Below are positions 32,391 through 43,984 of a stretch of DNA of 64,000 bases, piece after piece. The notes under the pieces are model-generated. The model worked only from the letters and a program-made list of their open reading frames with translations. It searched no databases and was not told the DNA's origin. Origin of the DNA: Chimonanthus salicifolius (taxonomy: Eukaryota > Streptophyta > Magnoliopsida > Laurales > Calycanthaceae); NCBI GenBank assembly GCA_013350335.1, contig CM023540.1, positions 60,469,195 to 60,533,194 on the forward strand. The letters are read 5' to 3'. Numbering within the stretch: position 1 is the first letter of the stretch; each line of letters opens with the position of its first letter. The translations under genes and the position numbers were made by a program.

Positions 32391-32704
32391 TCCCATGCCA
32401 TGCATGAGGTACAAGTGCAAAATGCTATGTAATAATAATAAACACCATAGCATTCAAAATCCCATCAATAAGACATAACATTTGATACCAAAATAATTCA
32501 AGTGAAAACATCATATGCACATATTCCATGGTTTCAATGAGGTAGGAATCCTACCAATGTCTAGATACCGGGTCCTTGGGTTTCTGTCCAAAGATCGATC
32601 ACCGATCGCGCACTGCTTGTGAGATCCCGTTACCTTATTACATATCAACAAATCAAACCATTGTTCCATTTGATTTCCAACCATGCTCAAGTCCACAAAT
32701 ATGC

Positions 32705-33840
32705 CTTAGTGGGGTTCGACCATACAACATGGCCGAACCTCACTCACTTGGTTTTGGGTCCCTTTTTAATCCTTAGATTATTTTGATCATGTGGGTCCAA
32801 GATCATGCCATCCTTTGATTCATTAATCCAAACACACATAAGTTCATCATTTACCACTAATAAACCATAAGTCCCCAAAAACATTCTCCATGGGATTCGG
32901 CCATACACCATGGCCGAACCCATGGTCTTTCATTTTTAACCATATTTACCTCTTAGCCACCATTCTTCCCATAGCTAATTACTCCTTTTATTTATACATA
33001 CCTAGGTCCATAACTGATCCATAATATAGATCCATAAATGATTCATTAATCATGACATAAAACCCTAACAAATGCCTCCATTCCTTAGCTTGATAATCCA
33101 TTCATTTAACATGCATAGATCCATAGATGACCCATTAAAATGGTTCATGGGGTTCGGCCATACAACATGGCCGAACCCATGATGCCATTTTTTCCTCATT
33201 TTCCTTACATCATCTACCACATTAGATCCATAATCCAAGTCCCTTCATGGGGGGGTTTAATCATACACTTAGGTCATCATTTTAGATCATCATTAACCAC
33301 ACTTAAAACCTATTAAAATTACCAACATTCCCCCATCATTTTCATGGTCCAAAAACACTTAAGTCCATCAATATCTCTCCATGGGGTTCGGCCATACAAC
33401 ATGGCCGAACCCATGGTCCATGGTTCTTCACCATTTATAATATTTGAGACCATTTAAACTCATTAACATGCATCTATTCAAAACCTTTTAAAATTACTAA
33501 CATGCATCTATGATTTTCATCCTTTAAAACTCATTACAAATCACCAATATCCTTCGATGGGGTTCGGCCATACAACATGGTCGAACCCTATGGTTCATCA
33601 CTTACCCTTAGAAATCACATACTTATGATTTTATCCCTTGATGGGGTTCGGCCATACATCATGGCCGAACCTCATCCAAATCCTTATTAGTTCTTATGAT
33701 CCATATACATAGAAATCTAGGGTTTGGCCATGCAAGGGCCAAACCATGATCTTGATCATATACCTTATCTTAGACATGCATGAGATCCTTTCCATGTATC
33801 CATAACAATTAGGGTTCGGCCATGCAAGGCCAACCCATGA
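32705..33840 (-). repeat. Hairpin array in LTR G (8-9 units)
   Basis: Units at about 32712, 32895, 33150, 33385, 33560, 33643, 33721 and 33813. The one at 33721-33745 is GGTTTGGCC with GGCCAAACC, again a paired change; 32712 and 33560 each carry one mismatch. Confidence 0.9.
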
Positions 33841-34559
33841 TCCATGATCATAATCCTTATATTGTTCATGCAAGAGGTCCTTAGCCATATATACATAATG
33901 TCCTTAATATTCCATCATTTACATAGCCTATCTTACCCATTAGGGTTTGTCCATTTTCTGTCTCATTTCTTGGATGGATTTTTAAATCCATGGCCCATAA
34001 TATTTTGGCCAACTCTCCTATCCAAAAATGGGATTCCATGGTTTCCTTTAACTCCTTCAAATTAGTAAAATCTTATTAAGTGATACTTACCGATTCCGCG
34101 GCTCCTCCGGTTTCTTTCACTCCTTCTTTCTCCTCCGATCTTCTCCTTAGTCTTTCTTCTTTCTTCCTTCTTGATCTTGGGCCTTGAGAGGGAGAGGGTC
34201 GGCCTTGAGAGGGAGAGGGTCTAAGATGAAACCCCCCAAGAAGATGGTTTAGCCTTGGTGAATGTTTGAGAGAGGAAGAGGAGGAGAGAATGGAAACCCT
34301 AAGTCCTTTTCTTTTGTCTTGTGAGAGAGGTCGGCCAAGCTTGAGATCCAAATTTCTCTAAGTCTTTTTCTTCTTTCTCTTAGAGTGATGGTCGGCCAAG
34401 AGAGGGAGAGGGAGAGGGAGAGAGTGAGATGAGAGGAATGAGATCAAAAGTCCTCTTTCCCATCTTGTCTAGGGTTTGCTTGGGTTAGACTCCACCCTCA
34501 TCAATGTGGAGTCTTCCCCATGAGCCCATTGACCAAACAAAGAAGTGCATGCCCCCCAC

Positions 34560-35060
34560 ATGGCACATACCACTCCCATGTCCAATGGTTTTGGCTTGGT
34601 TTCATCTTGGTGGTTTGTGGTTTGGATGAGGTGGAACCACCACCTCTCTTTTGCCCAATGCATGGTCTTGCATGTCCCCAATTTAAACTTCTTGTCTTGC
34701 ATACCACCCCCATGGCCAACGGTTTTGGGTTTGGGTTTCCTTGGGTGGTTTGGTGGTTTGGATGAGGTGGAACCACCATCTCTCTTTTGCCCAATGCATG
34801 GTCTTGCATGTCCCCATTTTAAGCTTCTAGTCTTGCATACCACCCCCATGTCCAACGGTTTTGGGTTTGGGTTTCCTTGGGTGGTTTGGTGGTTTGGATG
34901 AGGTGGAACCACCACCTCTCTTTTGCCCAATGCATGGTCTTGCATGTCCCCATTTTAAGCTTCTTGTCTTGCATACCACCCCCATGTCCAACGGTTTTGG
35001 GTTTGGGTTTCCTTGGGTGGTTTGGATGAGGTGGAACCACCACCTCTCCTTTGGCCAATG
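34560..35060 (-). repeat. 136-bp tandem array in LTR G (3.7 copies)
   Basis: The unit marker GATGAGGTGGAACCACC is at 34625, 34761, 34897 and 35025 (136, 136 and 128 bp apart; the last unit has an 8-bp loss). Each unit has a GAGGTGG...CCACCTC hairpin. It lies upstream of the predicted exon 1, that is, in the U3 promoter region of G. Overlapping frames on both strands are by-products of the repeat. Confidence 0.92.
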
Positions 35061-35513
35061 TATGCCCTCCACCTAAGTATCCTTGTGTAGCCAAGGGGGT
35101 GCATGCCCTCCACATGGCACACACTACCCCCCAACGGTTTTGATGGAGTGGTTTCCATGAGATGAAACCACCCTCTTGACTCACTCCATCTTTTGGTCTT
35201 TTATGTGACTCACTCCCCACTTGACTTACTCCATTTAAATGCAACTCATTTCCCAACTCAATCATTTGAATTTATATCTAACTTAGGTCATTACCATTAA
35301 ATAATTTAATTCTACTTACTACATTTAATCTTCTTTAATTTATCTTTGACTCACCCATGGTTGCCCTAGTCAACCATGGTGGCAGGCCCCACTTGTACAT
35401 TGGTCCACACGCCACCTCACTTGATGAGGTGGAGTTGGGTCCCACTTGGCCGTTTATCTCTATTGAAAAAAAAAAAAAGAAAAAAAAAAGGAAAGAAACC
35501 CTAAAACCCCTTA

Positions 35514-35520
35514 CTATAAG
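35514..35520 (+). promoter_or_regulatory. Possible TATA box of LTR J
   Basis: CTATAAG about 70 bases upstream of a CT-rich stretch, in the order expected for LTR transcription start. Sequence resemblance only. Confidence 0.35.
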
Positions 35521-36949
35521 ACCTTCCCGTGGCATTGTAGCTTTCCAGCTACAGTGTGCTGTAGCACCCTCACCCGCGGCCCTCTCTCTCTCTCGGTGCT
35601 TCTCTTTCTTCTTCTTCTTTCTCTTTTTCCCTTGTCTACTTGACCAGTCGTCGCCCTCAGACATTTGCTGCCCGGGATTTGCCGGTTTCCACCCCCCTCT
35701 CGCCATCTCTATCTTCACCCCCTTTCTTCTCCCTCTGATTTTCTCAATTTTCCTCTCTTTTACTTAGTTTTCCCTCCCCTTTTTTCCTCTGGTTTTTCTG
35801 GGATTTCCCTTTATTTCCATTGGTTTTTCCTGACTTTCCCGATTTCTCTGATTTCTTCTTCTTCCATGTTTTCCTTGTTTCCTCTTTCTTTTCTCGGTAA
35901 TTTCTTCCTAGAAGTTTTTCCTTGATTTCATTTTCCCTGATTTTGTTTTCCCTTTCCTTTCCCCTTTTCAGACTTAGTTGGACAACTGAGTTGGATCGAC
36001 TTAGTCTCCAAACGGACTCAGTTCAAGCGCTGGGTCATCCCAGTCTTAGACCTGGCTTGGTCCACTCCGGTCCAACTTTCGGCCCAATTCTGTTAAGCCC
36101 AGTCTTTGCCTTGGACTCAGCCCTGGATCTGGCCCAACCAACCTTGGACTCAGCCTGGCCCATTTCCAGGCCCAGACCTAGTCCGGTCCAACCAGATTTG
36201 GTCTGGCCTAGTCTGACGGCCCGTTTCCAGGCCCGGCCCATTTTGGGCCCAACCCAATTTTAGGCCCATTTTCAGTCCAGTCTCGTTCAGCCCTTTTTAG
36301 CTTATTTACTTATTCATTCTTCCTTGTTTCAATAGAGTGAGCTTCATACAACCTTTCAAGCCGCTTGCTCGCTTCGAATTTTCGACTCCTCACACACTGT
36401 GAGGGGACTTATCACTATTTTAGCATGCATTCACATCTATTTGACTCTTGACCTTGGACATGGAGTGACTCAAGTGGGGCCCTTCGTTCATTAAGCCACT
36501 CGGTAAGGGAACTGTTGTATGAATTTGTGGCAAAGGGTCCGTTCGGGTGCAGTCATGTCAACTATATGTGATTAAATGGAAAATTTTGATCGGATTAATG
36601 GACAATGAACATGATGCTTGAAACTTATTGATAACATATGTATTTAGCTATAACATGTAAATGAATTTATGATGATAATAAGGCATGGATTGGATGTTGA
36701 ACATGATGTTAGGGAGTTAATGATAACTTGTTGCGCATTTAATTATAACATGTGAATGCATTTATGCTGAAAATGAGATATGCGTCTAGACTTTCGATAT
36801 GATGCTTGGGACTTGTTGACAACATGATGGGTGTTTACTTATGATACGTGAATGAGATCATGATAAGTATGTGGACTTGTGTTTGAGACCTTATTATATA
36901 CTTGTGTTGTTATATATGATCATGATATCATGCGCCCTGCCTGCATTTT

Positions 36950-36970
36950 GGGGGGGGGGGGGGGGGGGGG
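36950..36970 (+). repeat. G21 homopolymer in LTR J
   Basis: A run of 21 G. The true length may be uncertain because such runs are error-prone in sequencing. Confidence 0.9.
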
Positions 36971-37065
36971 TATCCCACAACAGACAGCGCTTCGTTGGGT
37001 GTTGAGATGGAGGAACTATTGACATGTGTATATGTTTATGATGATGTGATGAGTTTGGTTGTTGG

Positions 37066-37245
37066 GAGGACTTCCCCGTTACGCCGCGGTGGTTGACATC
37101 CCAATAGGGAGATGCGGGTTTTCCCGTTGCACTCCGGCGGTTGAGGTGCCTGCCTTTGAGATTGGCTTCCCCGTTATTCTCCAGCGGTCTAGACCCCCAT
37201 AGGGAGATGTAAGTTTCCCTATTGCATTTTGGCGGTTGAGGCAGT
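37066..37245 (+). repeat. 95-bp tandem repeat in LTR J (2 copies)
   Basis: CTTCCCCGTT at 37071 and 37166, each unit containing AGGGAGATG and CGGCGGTTGAGG or GGCGGTTGAGG. Moderately diverged. Confidence 0.8.
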
Positions 37246-37673
37246 TGTGTATTATGAGGTCTCCCACTTGTATTGGTAGGGAGACCGGAGTTGGAGGATG
37301 ATAGTTGTGAGTTATGGGGATGATGTTTTGGATTAGTCGATGGGACCACTGATTAGTTGTATGGTTGAGCACTCTTGTACGTAGAAATTCATTTTATTAC
37401 GATGTCCATTATTCCTCATACATGTGATATATGTTGTCGTTGACATGTGATATGATTATTCCCTTCACTGGGTTGGTTAGCTCACCCCTTATCTTTCAGG
37501 TACCCCTGTTACGGAGGGACCAGGAGGGCCCCTTGAAGAGGTACCTAGAGAGGAGTAGCAATAGTTAATATCGCATATTCTACTTATGCTCTAATTTTGA
37601 GAGGCTCTTGTTTATATAGACTCGTTATCACATGCTTTCTTTGGATGATTGTATAACTGTACTGCACAGTCGA

Positions 37674-40200
37674 TGTAACACCTGCCCCTTTTCACCGAAA
37701 TCAGAGTCTATTATTTTTTTTTTAAAAATAAAAGTGACAAAGGCGCGGGACGTCACGACGCGAGTTAAGTCCGAGCTTCTAAAGCCCGGCACTTAACTGG
37801 CCAACCCTACGTGTGTGTGGAACTAAGTCCACGAAGAACGGTTCACACGTAGAAGTAAGCTTGCGGAATATTAAACTAAGTGCGGAATTATAATAGAGAC
37901 TATCCTAAAAATTTTTAGATAGCAGGAAAGTGACATTCATTTAATTACTAAAATACTTCAAAATCATAATGTCCAAAATAAAAACCAAACCATAGCAAGT
38001 AATCGAATCTAAATTATTACAGTCCGACGAGCTACATTGCACAAATTACATTTCCAAAATAAATCTTAAATAAACTAAGTAGCTCGCTTCCCCAAACTCC
38101 TAAGCTTGGCTCCCGTCTCGTCCTTCGTTTCTGCCATCTCCTGCGTCATCAGCTAGGGTAAAAGTAGGGCGTTAGACAACGTGCCCAGTAGGTCTCCGAG
38201 TAGGGCTAACACATGGATTAGTGATAATAATGCATATAGGGAATAATATCAAACAAAAACCATAAAATCAATGTCATGCCATGGGTGCCTATGTCATGAG
38301 TCCCACCCATCATCCTTACCATTGTACAATGTCCCTTTTTCCAATCATATATGAAATCCCCCCTTGATGGAAAAACCTCATCAAAATATCCCCATGTTTG
38401 CTTCTCGGTCGCCCCGACGGAGCATGGACTCCGGTTATAGCATATCAAGCTATCCCCATGTTTGCTTCTCGGTCGCCCCGATGGAGCATGGACTCCGGTT
38501 ATAGCATATCAAGCTATCCCCATGTTTGCTTCTCGGTCGCCCCGACGGAACATGGACTCCGGTTATAGCACATCAGGCTATCCCCATGTTTGTTTCTCGG
38601 TCGCCTCGACGGAGCATGGACTCTGGTTTCATTATTTTCCCGCCCATGCCATGCATGAGATATAGATGCATTATGCTATGTTATATATAAATCATAGCCT
38701 TAATATATATAACTCATAGCCTTAACATATAATGCATAACCTTCAAATATAATTCATATCATAAAGATATAATTCATAGCCTTAAAACCCATCATAAGAC
38801 AAATCATATAATTATCAAAATAAATCAAAGGAACCATCACATAAACCATGGCTTACAAAAAGGTAGGAATCCTACCGAATACCGACTAGCGTCCCTTTAC
38901 GTTTTCGTTCACGAATCCGGTTACCCAAACGTGCACCGCTTGCGATGTCCGGTACCTTATTACATATGAATAATCAGTCCATGTTTTTAACCATTTAAGT
39001 CCATTAATCATACCTTAGCGCGGTTCGGCCATACACTATGGCCGAACCTCACTAACTAGGTTTGTGGGTCCCATTTAATCCATTAATTATTTTAATTACA
39101 TGAGTCTAAAAACCAGTCACCCTAGGCTTTATTTAGCCTTACATAAGGTCATCTTTAAAACACCTAAGTCCATGATTAATCTCCATGGGATTCGGCCATG
39201 TACCATGGCCGAACCCATGGTTCTTCCTTTCGGCCCTTATTACCATTTTGCCACTCTTCCTCCATGGTTAAGTTACCTCTTCTATCCATGCACACTTAAG
39301 TCCATAATTGATCATTAAACTTAGATCCCTTAGTACCTCATTTAATCATGCCATAAAATCATTAAAAATAGCCCTTTTTCTTAACTTAATCCTCATTAAT
39401 TAAAACACCTACAGAACCCCATACTTAGCCCATCAAATGGCTCATACATTGGGTCATGGATTCGGTCATACACCACGGGCGAACCCATGATGTCTTTCTT
39501 CCCCATTTTTCTTGGATCCTTTGTCACACTTTGGATCTACTACAAATCTTCCCATGAGGGGTTTACATCATGCATTTAAACCACATTGAGTCCATTAACT
39601 TAACCACATTCTCTATTCATTTTCATGGTTCCAAAATACCCAAGTCCACCAAAATTTCTCCATGGGGTTCCGCCATACACCATGGCCGAACCCATGGTCC
39701 ATGGCTCACCTTTATTTGCCAATATTTGAGGCCATGCATAATCACTAATTTTTTCCTCCATGGTTTATCATTATTTCCACCCCTTTAAAATATTATAAAC
39801 TATGCTTAAAAATCCATTTAAACCATCAACATTCTTAATCATTTTTCCCTCTTTTTACACCCTTTAAATTTACAAACACATCACCCTAGGGTTCGGCCAT
39901 ACACCATGGCCGAACCCATTGCTCATGGTCCATTATCCATTCATGCCTTTTGAGGGCATAAACATCATTCACATCTCCCATGAATTTCCTCATTTAAAAT
40001 CACTACATTTAATCATTAAAACCCTAAAAATTACAAATCATCCTTCCATGATTTTAAACCTAAAAACCCCATTAAAATTTCTTAATTACCTACCATGGGG
40101 TTCGGCCATACTACATGGCCGAACCCTATGGTCCATGGTTCTTTCTAAAAATCATAACCTCTCCATGTTTAAATAAAATTTTAATACATAATACCCTTAA
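37674..40200 (-). mobile_element. H 3' LTR, U5-side portion
   Basis: Outer end TGTAACACCTGCC at 37674. It contains the 63-bp array (38396-38625, 4 copies), acceptor-like CTACCCTAG-type sequence at 38153 (here CTTTTACCCTAG), GGTAGGAATCCTACC (38862-38876) and six TTCGGCC hairpins (about 39020-40125). It breaks off at 40200 within the array region; the donor side is lost. Confidence 0.85.
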
Positions 40201-43200
40201 TGTAACGGCCGCCCCTTTTCTCCAAAATCAGAGTCTATTTTTTTTTTTTTGAAATAAAGAGTGACGAAAGGAGAGAGACGTCACGACGCGAGTTAAGTCC
40301 GAGCTTCTAAAGTCCGGCCCTTAATTGGTCAACCCTACGTGTGCGTGGAACGAAGTCCACGACAACGGTTCACACGTAGACGTAAGCTCGCGGAATATAA
40401 CTTAATGCGGAACATTATAATAGAGACTATCCTACCAGTTTTAGATAGCAAGGAAGTACGGCGCTTAAATTAGTAAAATACCCCTAAATTCATAATTATA
40501 CCTCAAAATGATAACGTTCAAAATAAAGTCCAACCATAGATAGAAATCTACATTATTACAGTCCAACGAGCTAAGCTATTCAAAACACATTTCCAAAATA
40601 AATCTTAAATAGACCAAGTAGCTCTCTTTCCCAAGCTCCTACGCTTGGCTCCCGTCATGTCCTCCGTTTCCGCCATCCCCTGAGTCATCAGCTAGGGTAG
40701 AAGTAGGGCGTTAGACAACGCGCCCAGTAGGACTCCGAGTAGTGCTAACGCATGGATTATTGAGAACAAGCATACAAATAATAATATAATGAAAACCATA
40801 AAATGAATGCTATGCCATGGGTGTCTATGTCATGAGTCCCACCCATCATCCATACCATCATGATATCCCCATGTTTGCTTCTCGGTCGCCCCGACGGAGC
40901 ATGGACTCCAGTTATATCTCAACACATCAAGTTATCCCCATGTTTGCTTCTCGGTCGCTCCGACGGAGCATGGACTCCGGTTATAGCATATCAAGCTATC
41001 CCCATGTTTGCTTCTCGGTCGCCCCGGCTGAGCATGGACTCCAGTTATAGCATATCCAGTTGTCCCCATGTTTGCTGCTCGGTCGCCCCGACAGAGCATG
41101 GACTCCGGTTCCTTTATTTTCCCGCCCATGCCATGCATGAGATGTAATTGCGATATGCTATATAGTATTTAAAATCATTGTAAATGTAATATGCCATATG
41201 CCATATAATATATATAACTCATAATCTTAAAACCCATCATAACACCAATCATATAGTTACCAAAATAAATCAAGGAACCCATCATATAACACGTAATCCA
41301 CAGCTTACAAAAAGGTAGGACTCCTACCGAATACCGACTAATGTCCTCTTACGTTTCCTTTCGATAATCCGGTCATCGATATGCGTACCGCTTGCGATAT
41401 CCGATACTTTATTACATACGAATCATCAGCCCATGTTTTTAACCATTTAAATCCATTAATCATACCTTAACGGGGTTCAGCCATACACCATGGCCGAACC
41501 TCACTAACTAGGTTTGTGGGTCCCATTTAATCCATTAATTATTTTAATCACATGGGTCTAAAAACCAGCACCCTAGGCTTTATTAAGCACACATAAGGTC
41601 ATCTTTAAAAGACGTTTAAGTCTATGGTCATCATCCCATGGGGTTCGGCCATGTACCATGGCCGAACCCATGGTTCTTGAATTTGGCCATTATTTACGGT
41701 TTTGCCACTCTTCCTCCATGGTTAACTTCTCATTTCATTCCTTCATTCTTAGGCCCATATTTGATCCATAATCTTGGATCCATTAATGACTCACCAATCA
41801 TGAGGTACCACCATTAAAAATCAGCCACTAACTTAACATAATTCCCATTAATTAATGCATATACATAGATCTTAATCTTAGCCCATCAATTGGTTCACAA
41901 AATGGGTCCATTGATGTCTCATTAACCATGACATAACAACATTAGAAATCAGCCATTTAATTAACCTAATCTCCATTCATTTAAACACATACATAACCCC
42001 ATACTTAGCCCATCAAGTGGCTCATAAAAATGGGTCATGGGTCATCATCATTGGTGATATTTAAGACCATAAAAACATTAACCTTCATCCATGGATTCCG
42101 TCATTTAAAACCTCTTCAAAAATCACTAACATTTATTCCTTTAAAACCCTTAAACCCATTAACCACCTTCTATGATTTTAATCCTTTAAACCCATTAAAA
42201 TTTCCTTAATCACCTACCATGGGTTTCAAAAACATTCCCTCCATAAAATCCCTCCATGGTTTTATTTTTTAAAACCGTATTTACAATGCTTAAAATCCAC
42301 TTAAAAACCATCACCCTTCTCCATCAATTTCCACATTTTTACACCCATTACATTTACCAACACATCACCATAGGGTTCGGCCATACACCATGGCCGAACC
42401 CATGGTTCATGGGTCACCTTCATCTATGCCTTTTGAGGCCATAAAACCCTTTGCATCTTCATGAATTTCCTCATTTAAGATCCCTTCAAAAATTACTACA
42501 TTTAATCATTTAAACCCTAAAAATCATTATCATCCTTTCATGATTCTAACCCTAAAAACCCCATTAAACATTTCTTGATTACCTACCATGGGGTTCATTT
42601 ATCCTTAAAAAATCCTCACTTCCAAAAATCACATACATCCATGCTTAAATAAATGTTTAATACATAATGTCCTAAATGCATCCTTTATTTTCTTAACCTA
42701 ATTTACCCATTAGGGTTTGTCCATTCCTCATCCTTTCCTTAGATGGATTTGAGATCCAAGGCCCATGAATATTTTGGCCACTATTACATCCAAGAAAAAT
42801 GGATTCCATGGTCTCTTTTTAACCCTTAAAAAAAATTGTAAATTCTTGTTTAGGAATACTTACAATCCGACGGCTCCTCCTACTTTTCTTTCTCCTCTTG
42901 GATTCCTTGGCCTCCTTTCTTCTTCTTCTTCTTTGTTGGTCGGCCAAGATGTGCTTGACCCAATGAAAACTCCAATTCTTGGGTCGCCCAATGATGGAGG
43001 TAGATTGAGAGAGGGAGAGGGGGAGAGGATGGGGAAAGGATGTCTCAAGCTTTGGCCTTGAGGTGGAGGACAAAACCTAACTTCTTTCTTCTCTTCTTCT
43101 CTTCTTAGTTTTCTTCATCTTTTTCTCCTTGGTGAGGGACGACAATGAGAGAGTAAGAGAGGAAGAGAGTGAAATGAGAGTGGAATGGAGAGATGAGATG

Positions 43201-43920
43201 AAAACCCATCTCATCCCCTTGGTTGCTTAAGTTACAGTCTACCATTAATTCTCCCACCAACCAAGCATGGGCTAAAGTGCATTAGTGGTGGTGGTTGGGA
43301 TAAAACCACCACCCTTAGTCCATGGTTTAATTTGTGTTTTCTTTAAGTGGTTTGGTCTTCCATTTGACCATTTGACCAAACTTAATTAATGTAATTAATT
43401 AAATCCTTAACTTAGGTTAATTAATCCCCATTTAATCTCCTTTTAATCTACTTGATTCCTCTCCATTATTCCACCAATGGTTGACCAATTCAACCATGGT
43501 GGCCGGCCCCACCAATCCTTGGTCCACACGCCACCTCACTTGGTGAGGTGGAGGTGGGTCCCAATCGGCCAAGTCACCTTGGTCAATTCATCACCAACTT
43601 AGGTGATTTAAATTTAATTAAATCCATTCCTCTTATTGGATCACCATTGGGCCCATGGTCCAATTAAATTCACCCTTACCCATTTACCTTAGAGCTTACA
43701 TTATCTTGACCTATTGGGTCCCAAATGGGTATTGGGCCCAATTTGACCATCCTTGACCATTTAAATGATTTTAAATCCAATCCATGGTCCATTAGGCTAT
43801 ACTTGGGCCTTTGTCCATATTTTGATTCATTCACCATTTATTCCATCAAATTTCCAATTTCCACCATTAAAATAAATAATAGCCACATATATATTGATTT
43901 ACAAATTCCGGGTTATTACA
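40201..43920 (-). mobile_element. LTR K: complete LTR fused between H's 3' LTR and H's interior (3720 bp)
   Basis: Bounded by TGTAACGGCC (40201) and GGTTATTACA (43920), immediately followed on the internal side by the polypurine tract. No CTTAA duplication is found on its other side. It has a four-copy 63-bp array (40865-41110), GGTAGGACTCCTACC (41314-41328), and three hairpins (about 41472, 41640, 42372). Predicted intron 40692-42863. It has fewer hairpins than H. Confidence 0.85.
40692..42863 (-). other. Predicted leader intron in LTR K (2172 nt)
   Basis: Donor GATT|GTAAGTATT at 42863 after the exon motif GGAGGAGCCGTCGGATT. Acceptor CTACCCTAG at 40692. Inferred. Confidence 0.5.
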
Positions 43921-43938
43921 ATATACAATCCTCTTTTG
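43921..43938 (-). other. Polypurine tract of H/K
   Basis: Minus-strand AAAAGAGGATTGTATAT directly before LTR K, preceded by GGGACGAAAATTT. It differs slightly from that of A and B. Confidence 0.85.
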
Positions 43939-43984
43939 AAATTTTCGTCCCGAAAATTCGAGGGAAGTAGAGGTTCAAAACATC

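Larger units (their letters stand above)
31638..34090 (-). other. Predicted leader intron in LTR G (2453 nt)
   Basis: Minus-strand donor ATCG|GTAAGTATC at 34090 after the exon motif CGGAGGAGCCGCGGAATCG. The acceptor CTATCTTAG is at 31638, after CTAACGCCC. Inferred. Confidence 0.5.
31178..35463 (-). mobile_element. LTR G (minus strand, left end complete, start missing)
   Basis: Begins TGTAACGCCGCCCC (its U5 end) directly inside E's integrase, after GGTTG. It has the usual minus-strand order: U5 hairpins, branch/acceptor signal, 47-bp array, GGTAGGAATCCTACC (32541-32555), TTCGGCC hairpins, donor, CT-rich exon, 136-bp array, and the CCACCTCA...TGAGGTGG hairpin. About 450 bp expected at the LTR start (compare H and K) are missing where it meets LTR J near 35463. 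No internal region is seen. Confidence 0.8.
35464..37673 (+). mobile_element. LTR J, main piece (plus strand)
   Basis: A different LTR type. It starts at or shortly before TGAAAA and A-runs at 35464, with a TATA-like box and then a CT-rich leader (35580-35980). It has a low-complexity GGCCCAG/CCGGTCC block (36030-36290), a G-run, a 95-bp repeat, and a GGTTAGCTCACCCCTT...TCAGGTACC segment (about 37470-37505) seen in many plant gypsy LTRs. It is interrupted at 37673 by H and ends at 53069. It meets G head to head. The exact 5' boundary is uncertain. Confidence 0.65.

Noticed and set aside
34469..35265. Several overlapping open frames of 70-158 codons on both strands
   Set aside because: Produced by the 136-bp tandem repeat (a multiple-frame open unit). 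Peptides are repetitive and match no family.
35357..35925. Frames of 86-136 codons in the CT-rich leader of J
   Set aside because: Low-complexity Phe/Ser/Pro translation of a CT-rich untranslated leader; no codon bias or domain.
40201..43920. K as an independent solo LTR with its own target duplication
   Set aside because: CTTAA before it is not repeated after it, and it runs straight into a polypurine tract and interior, so recombination fits better.
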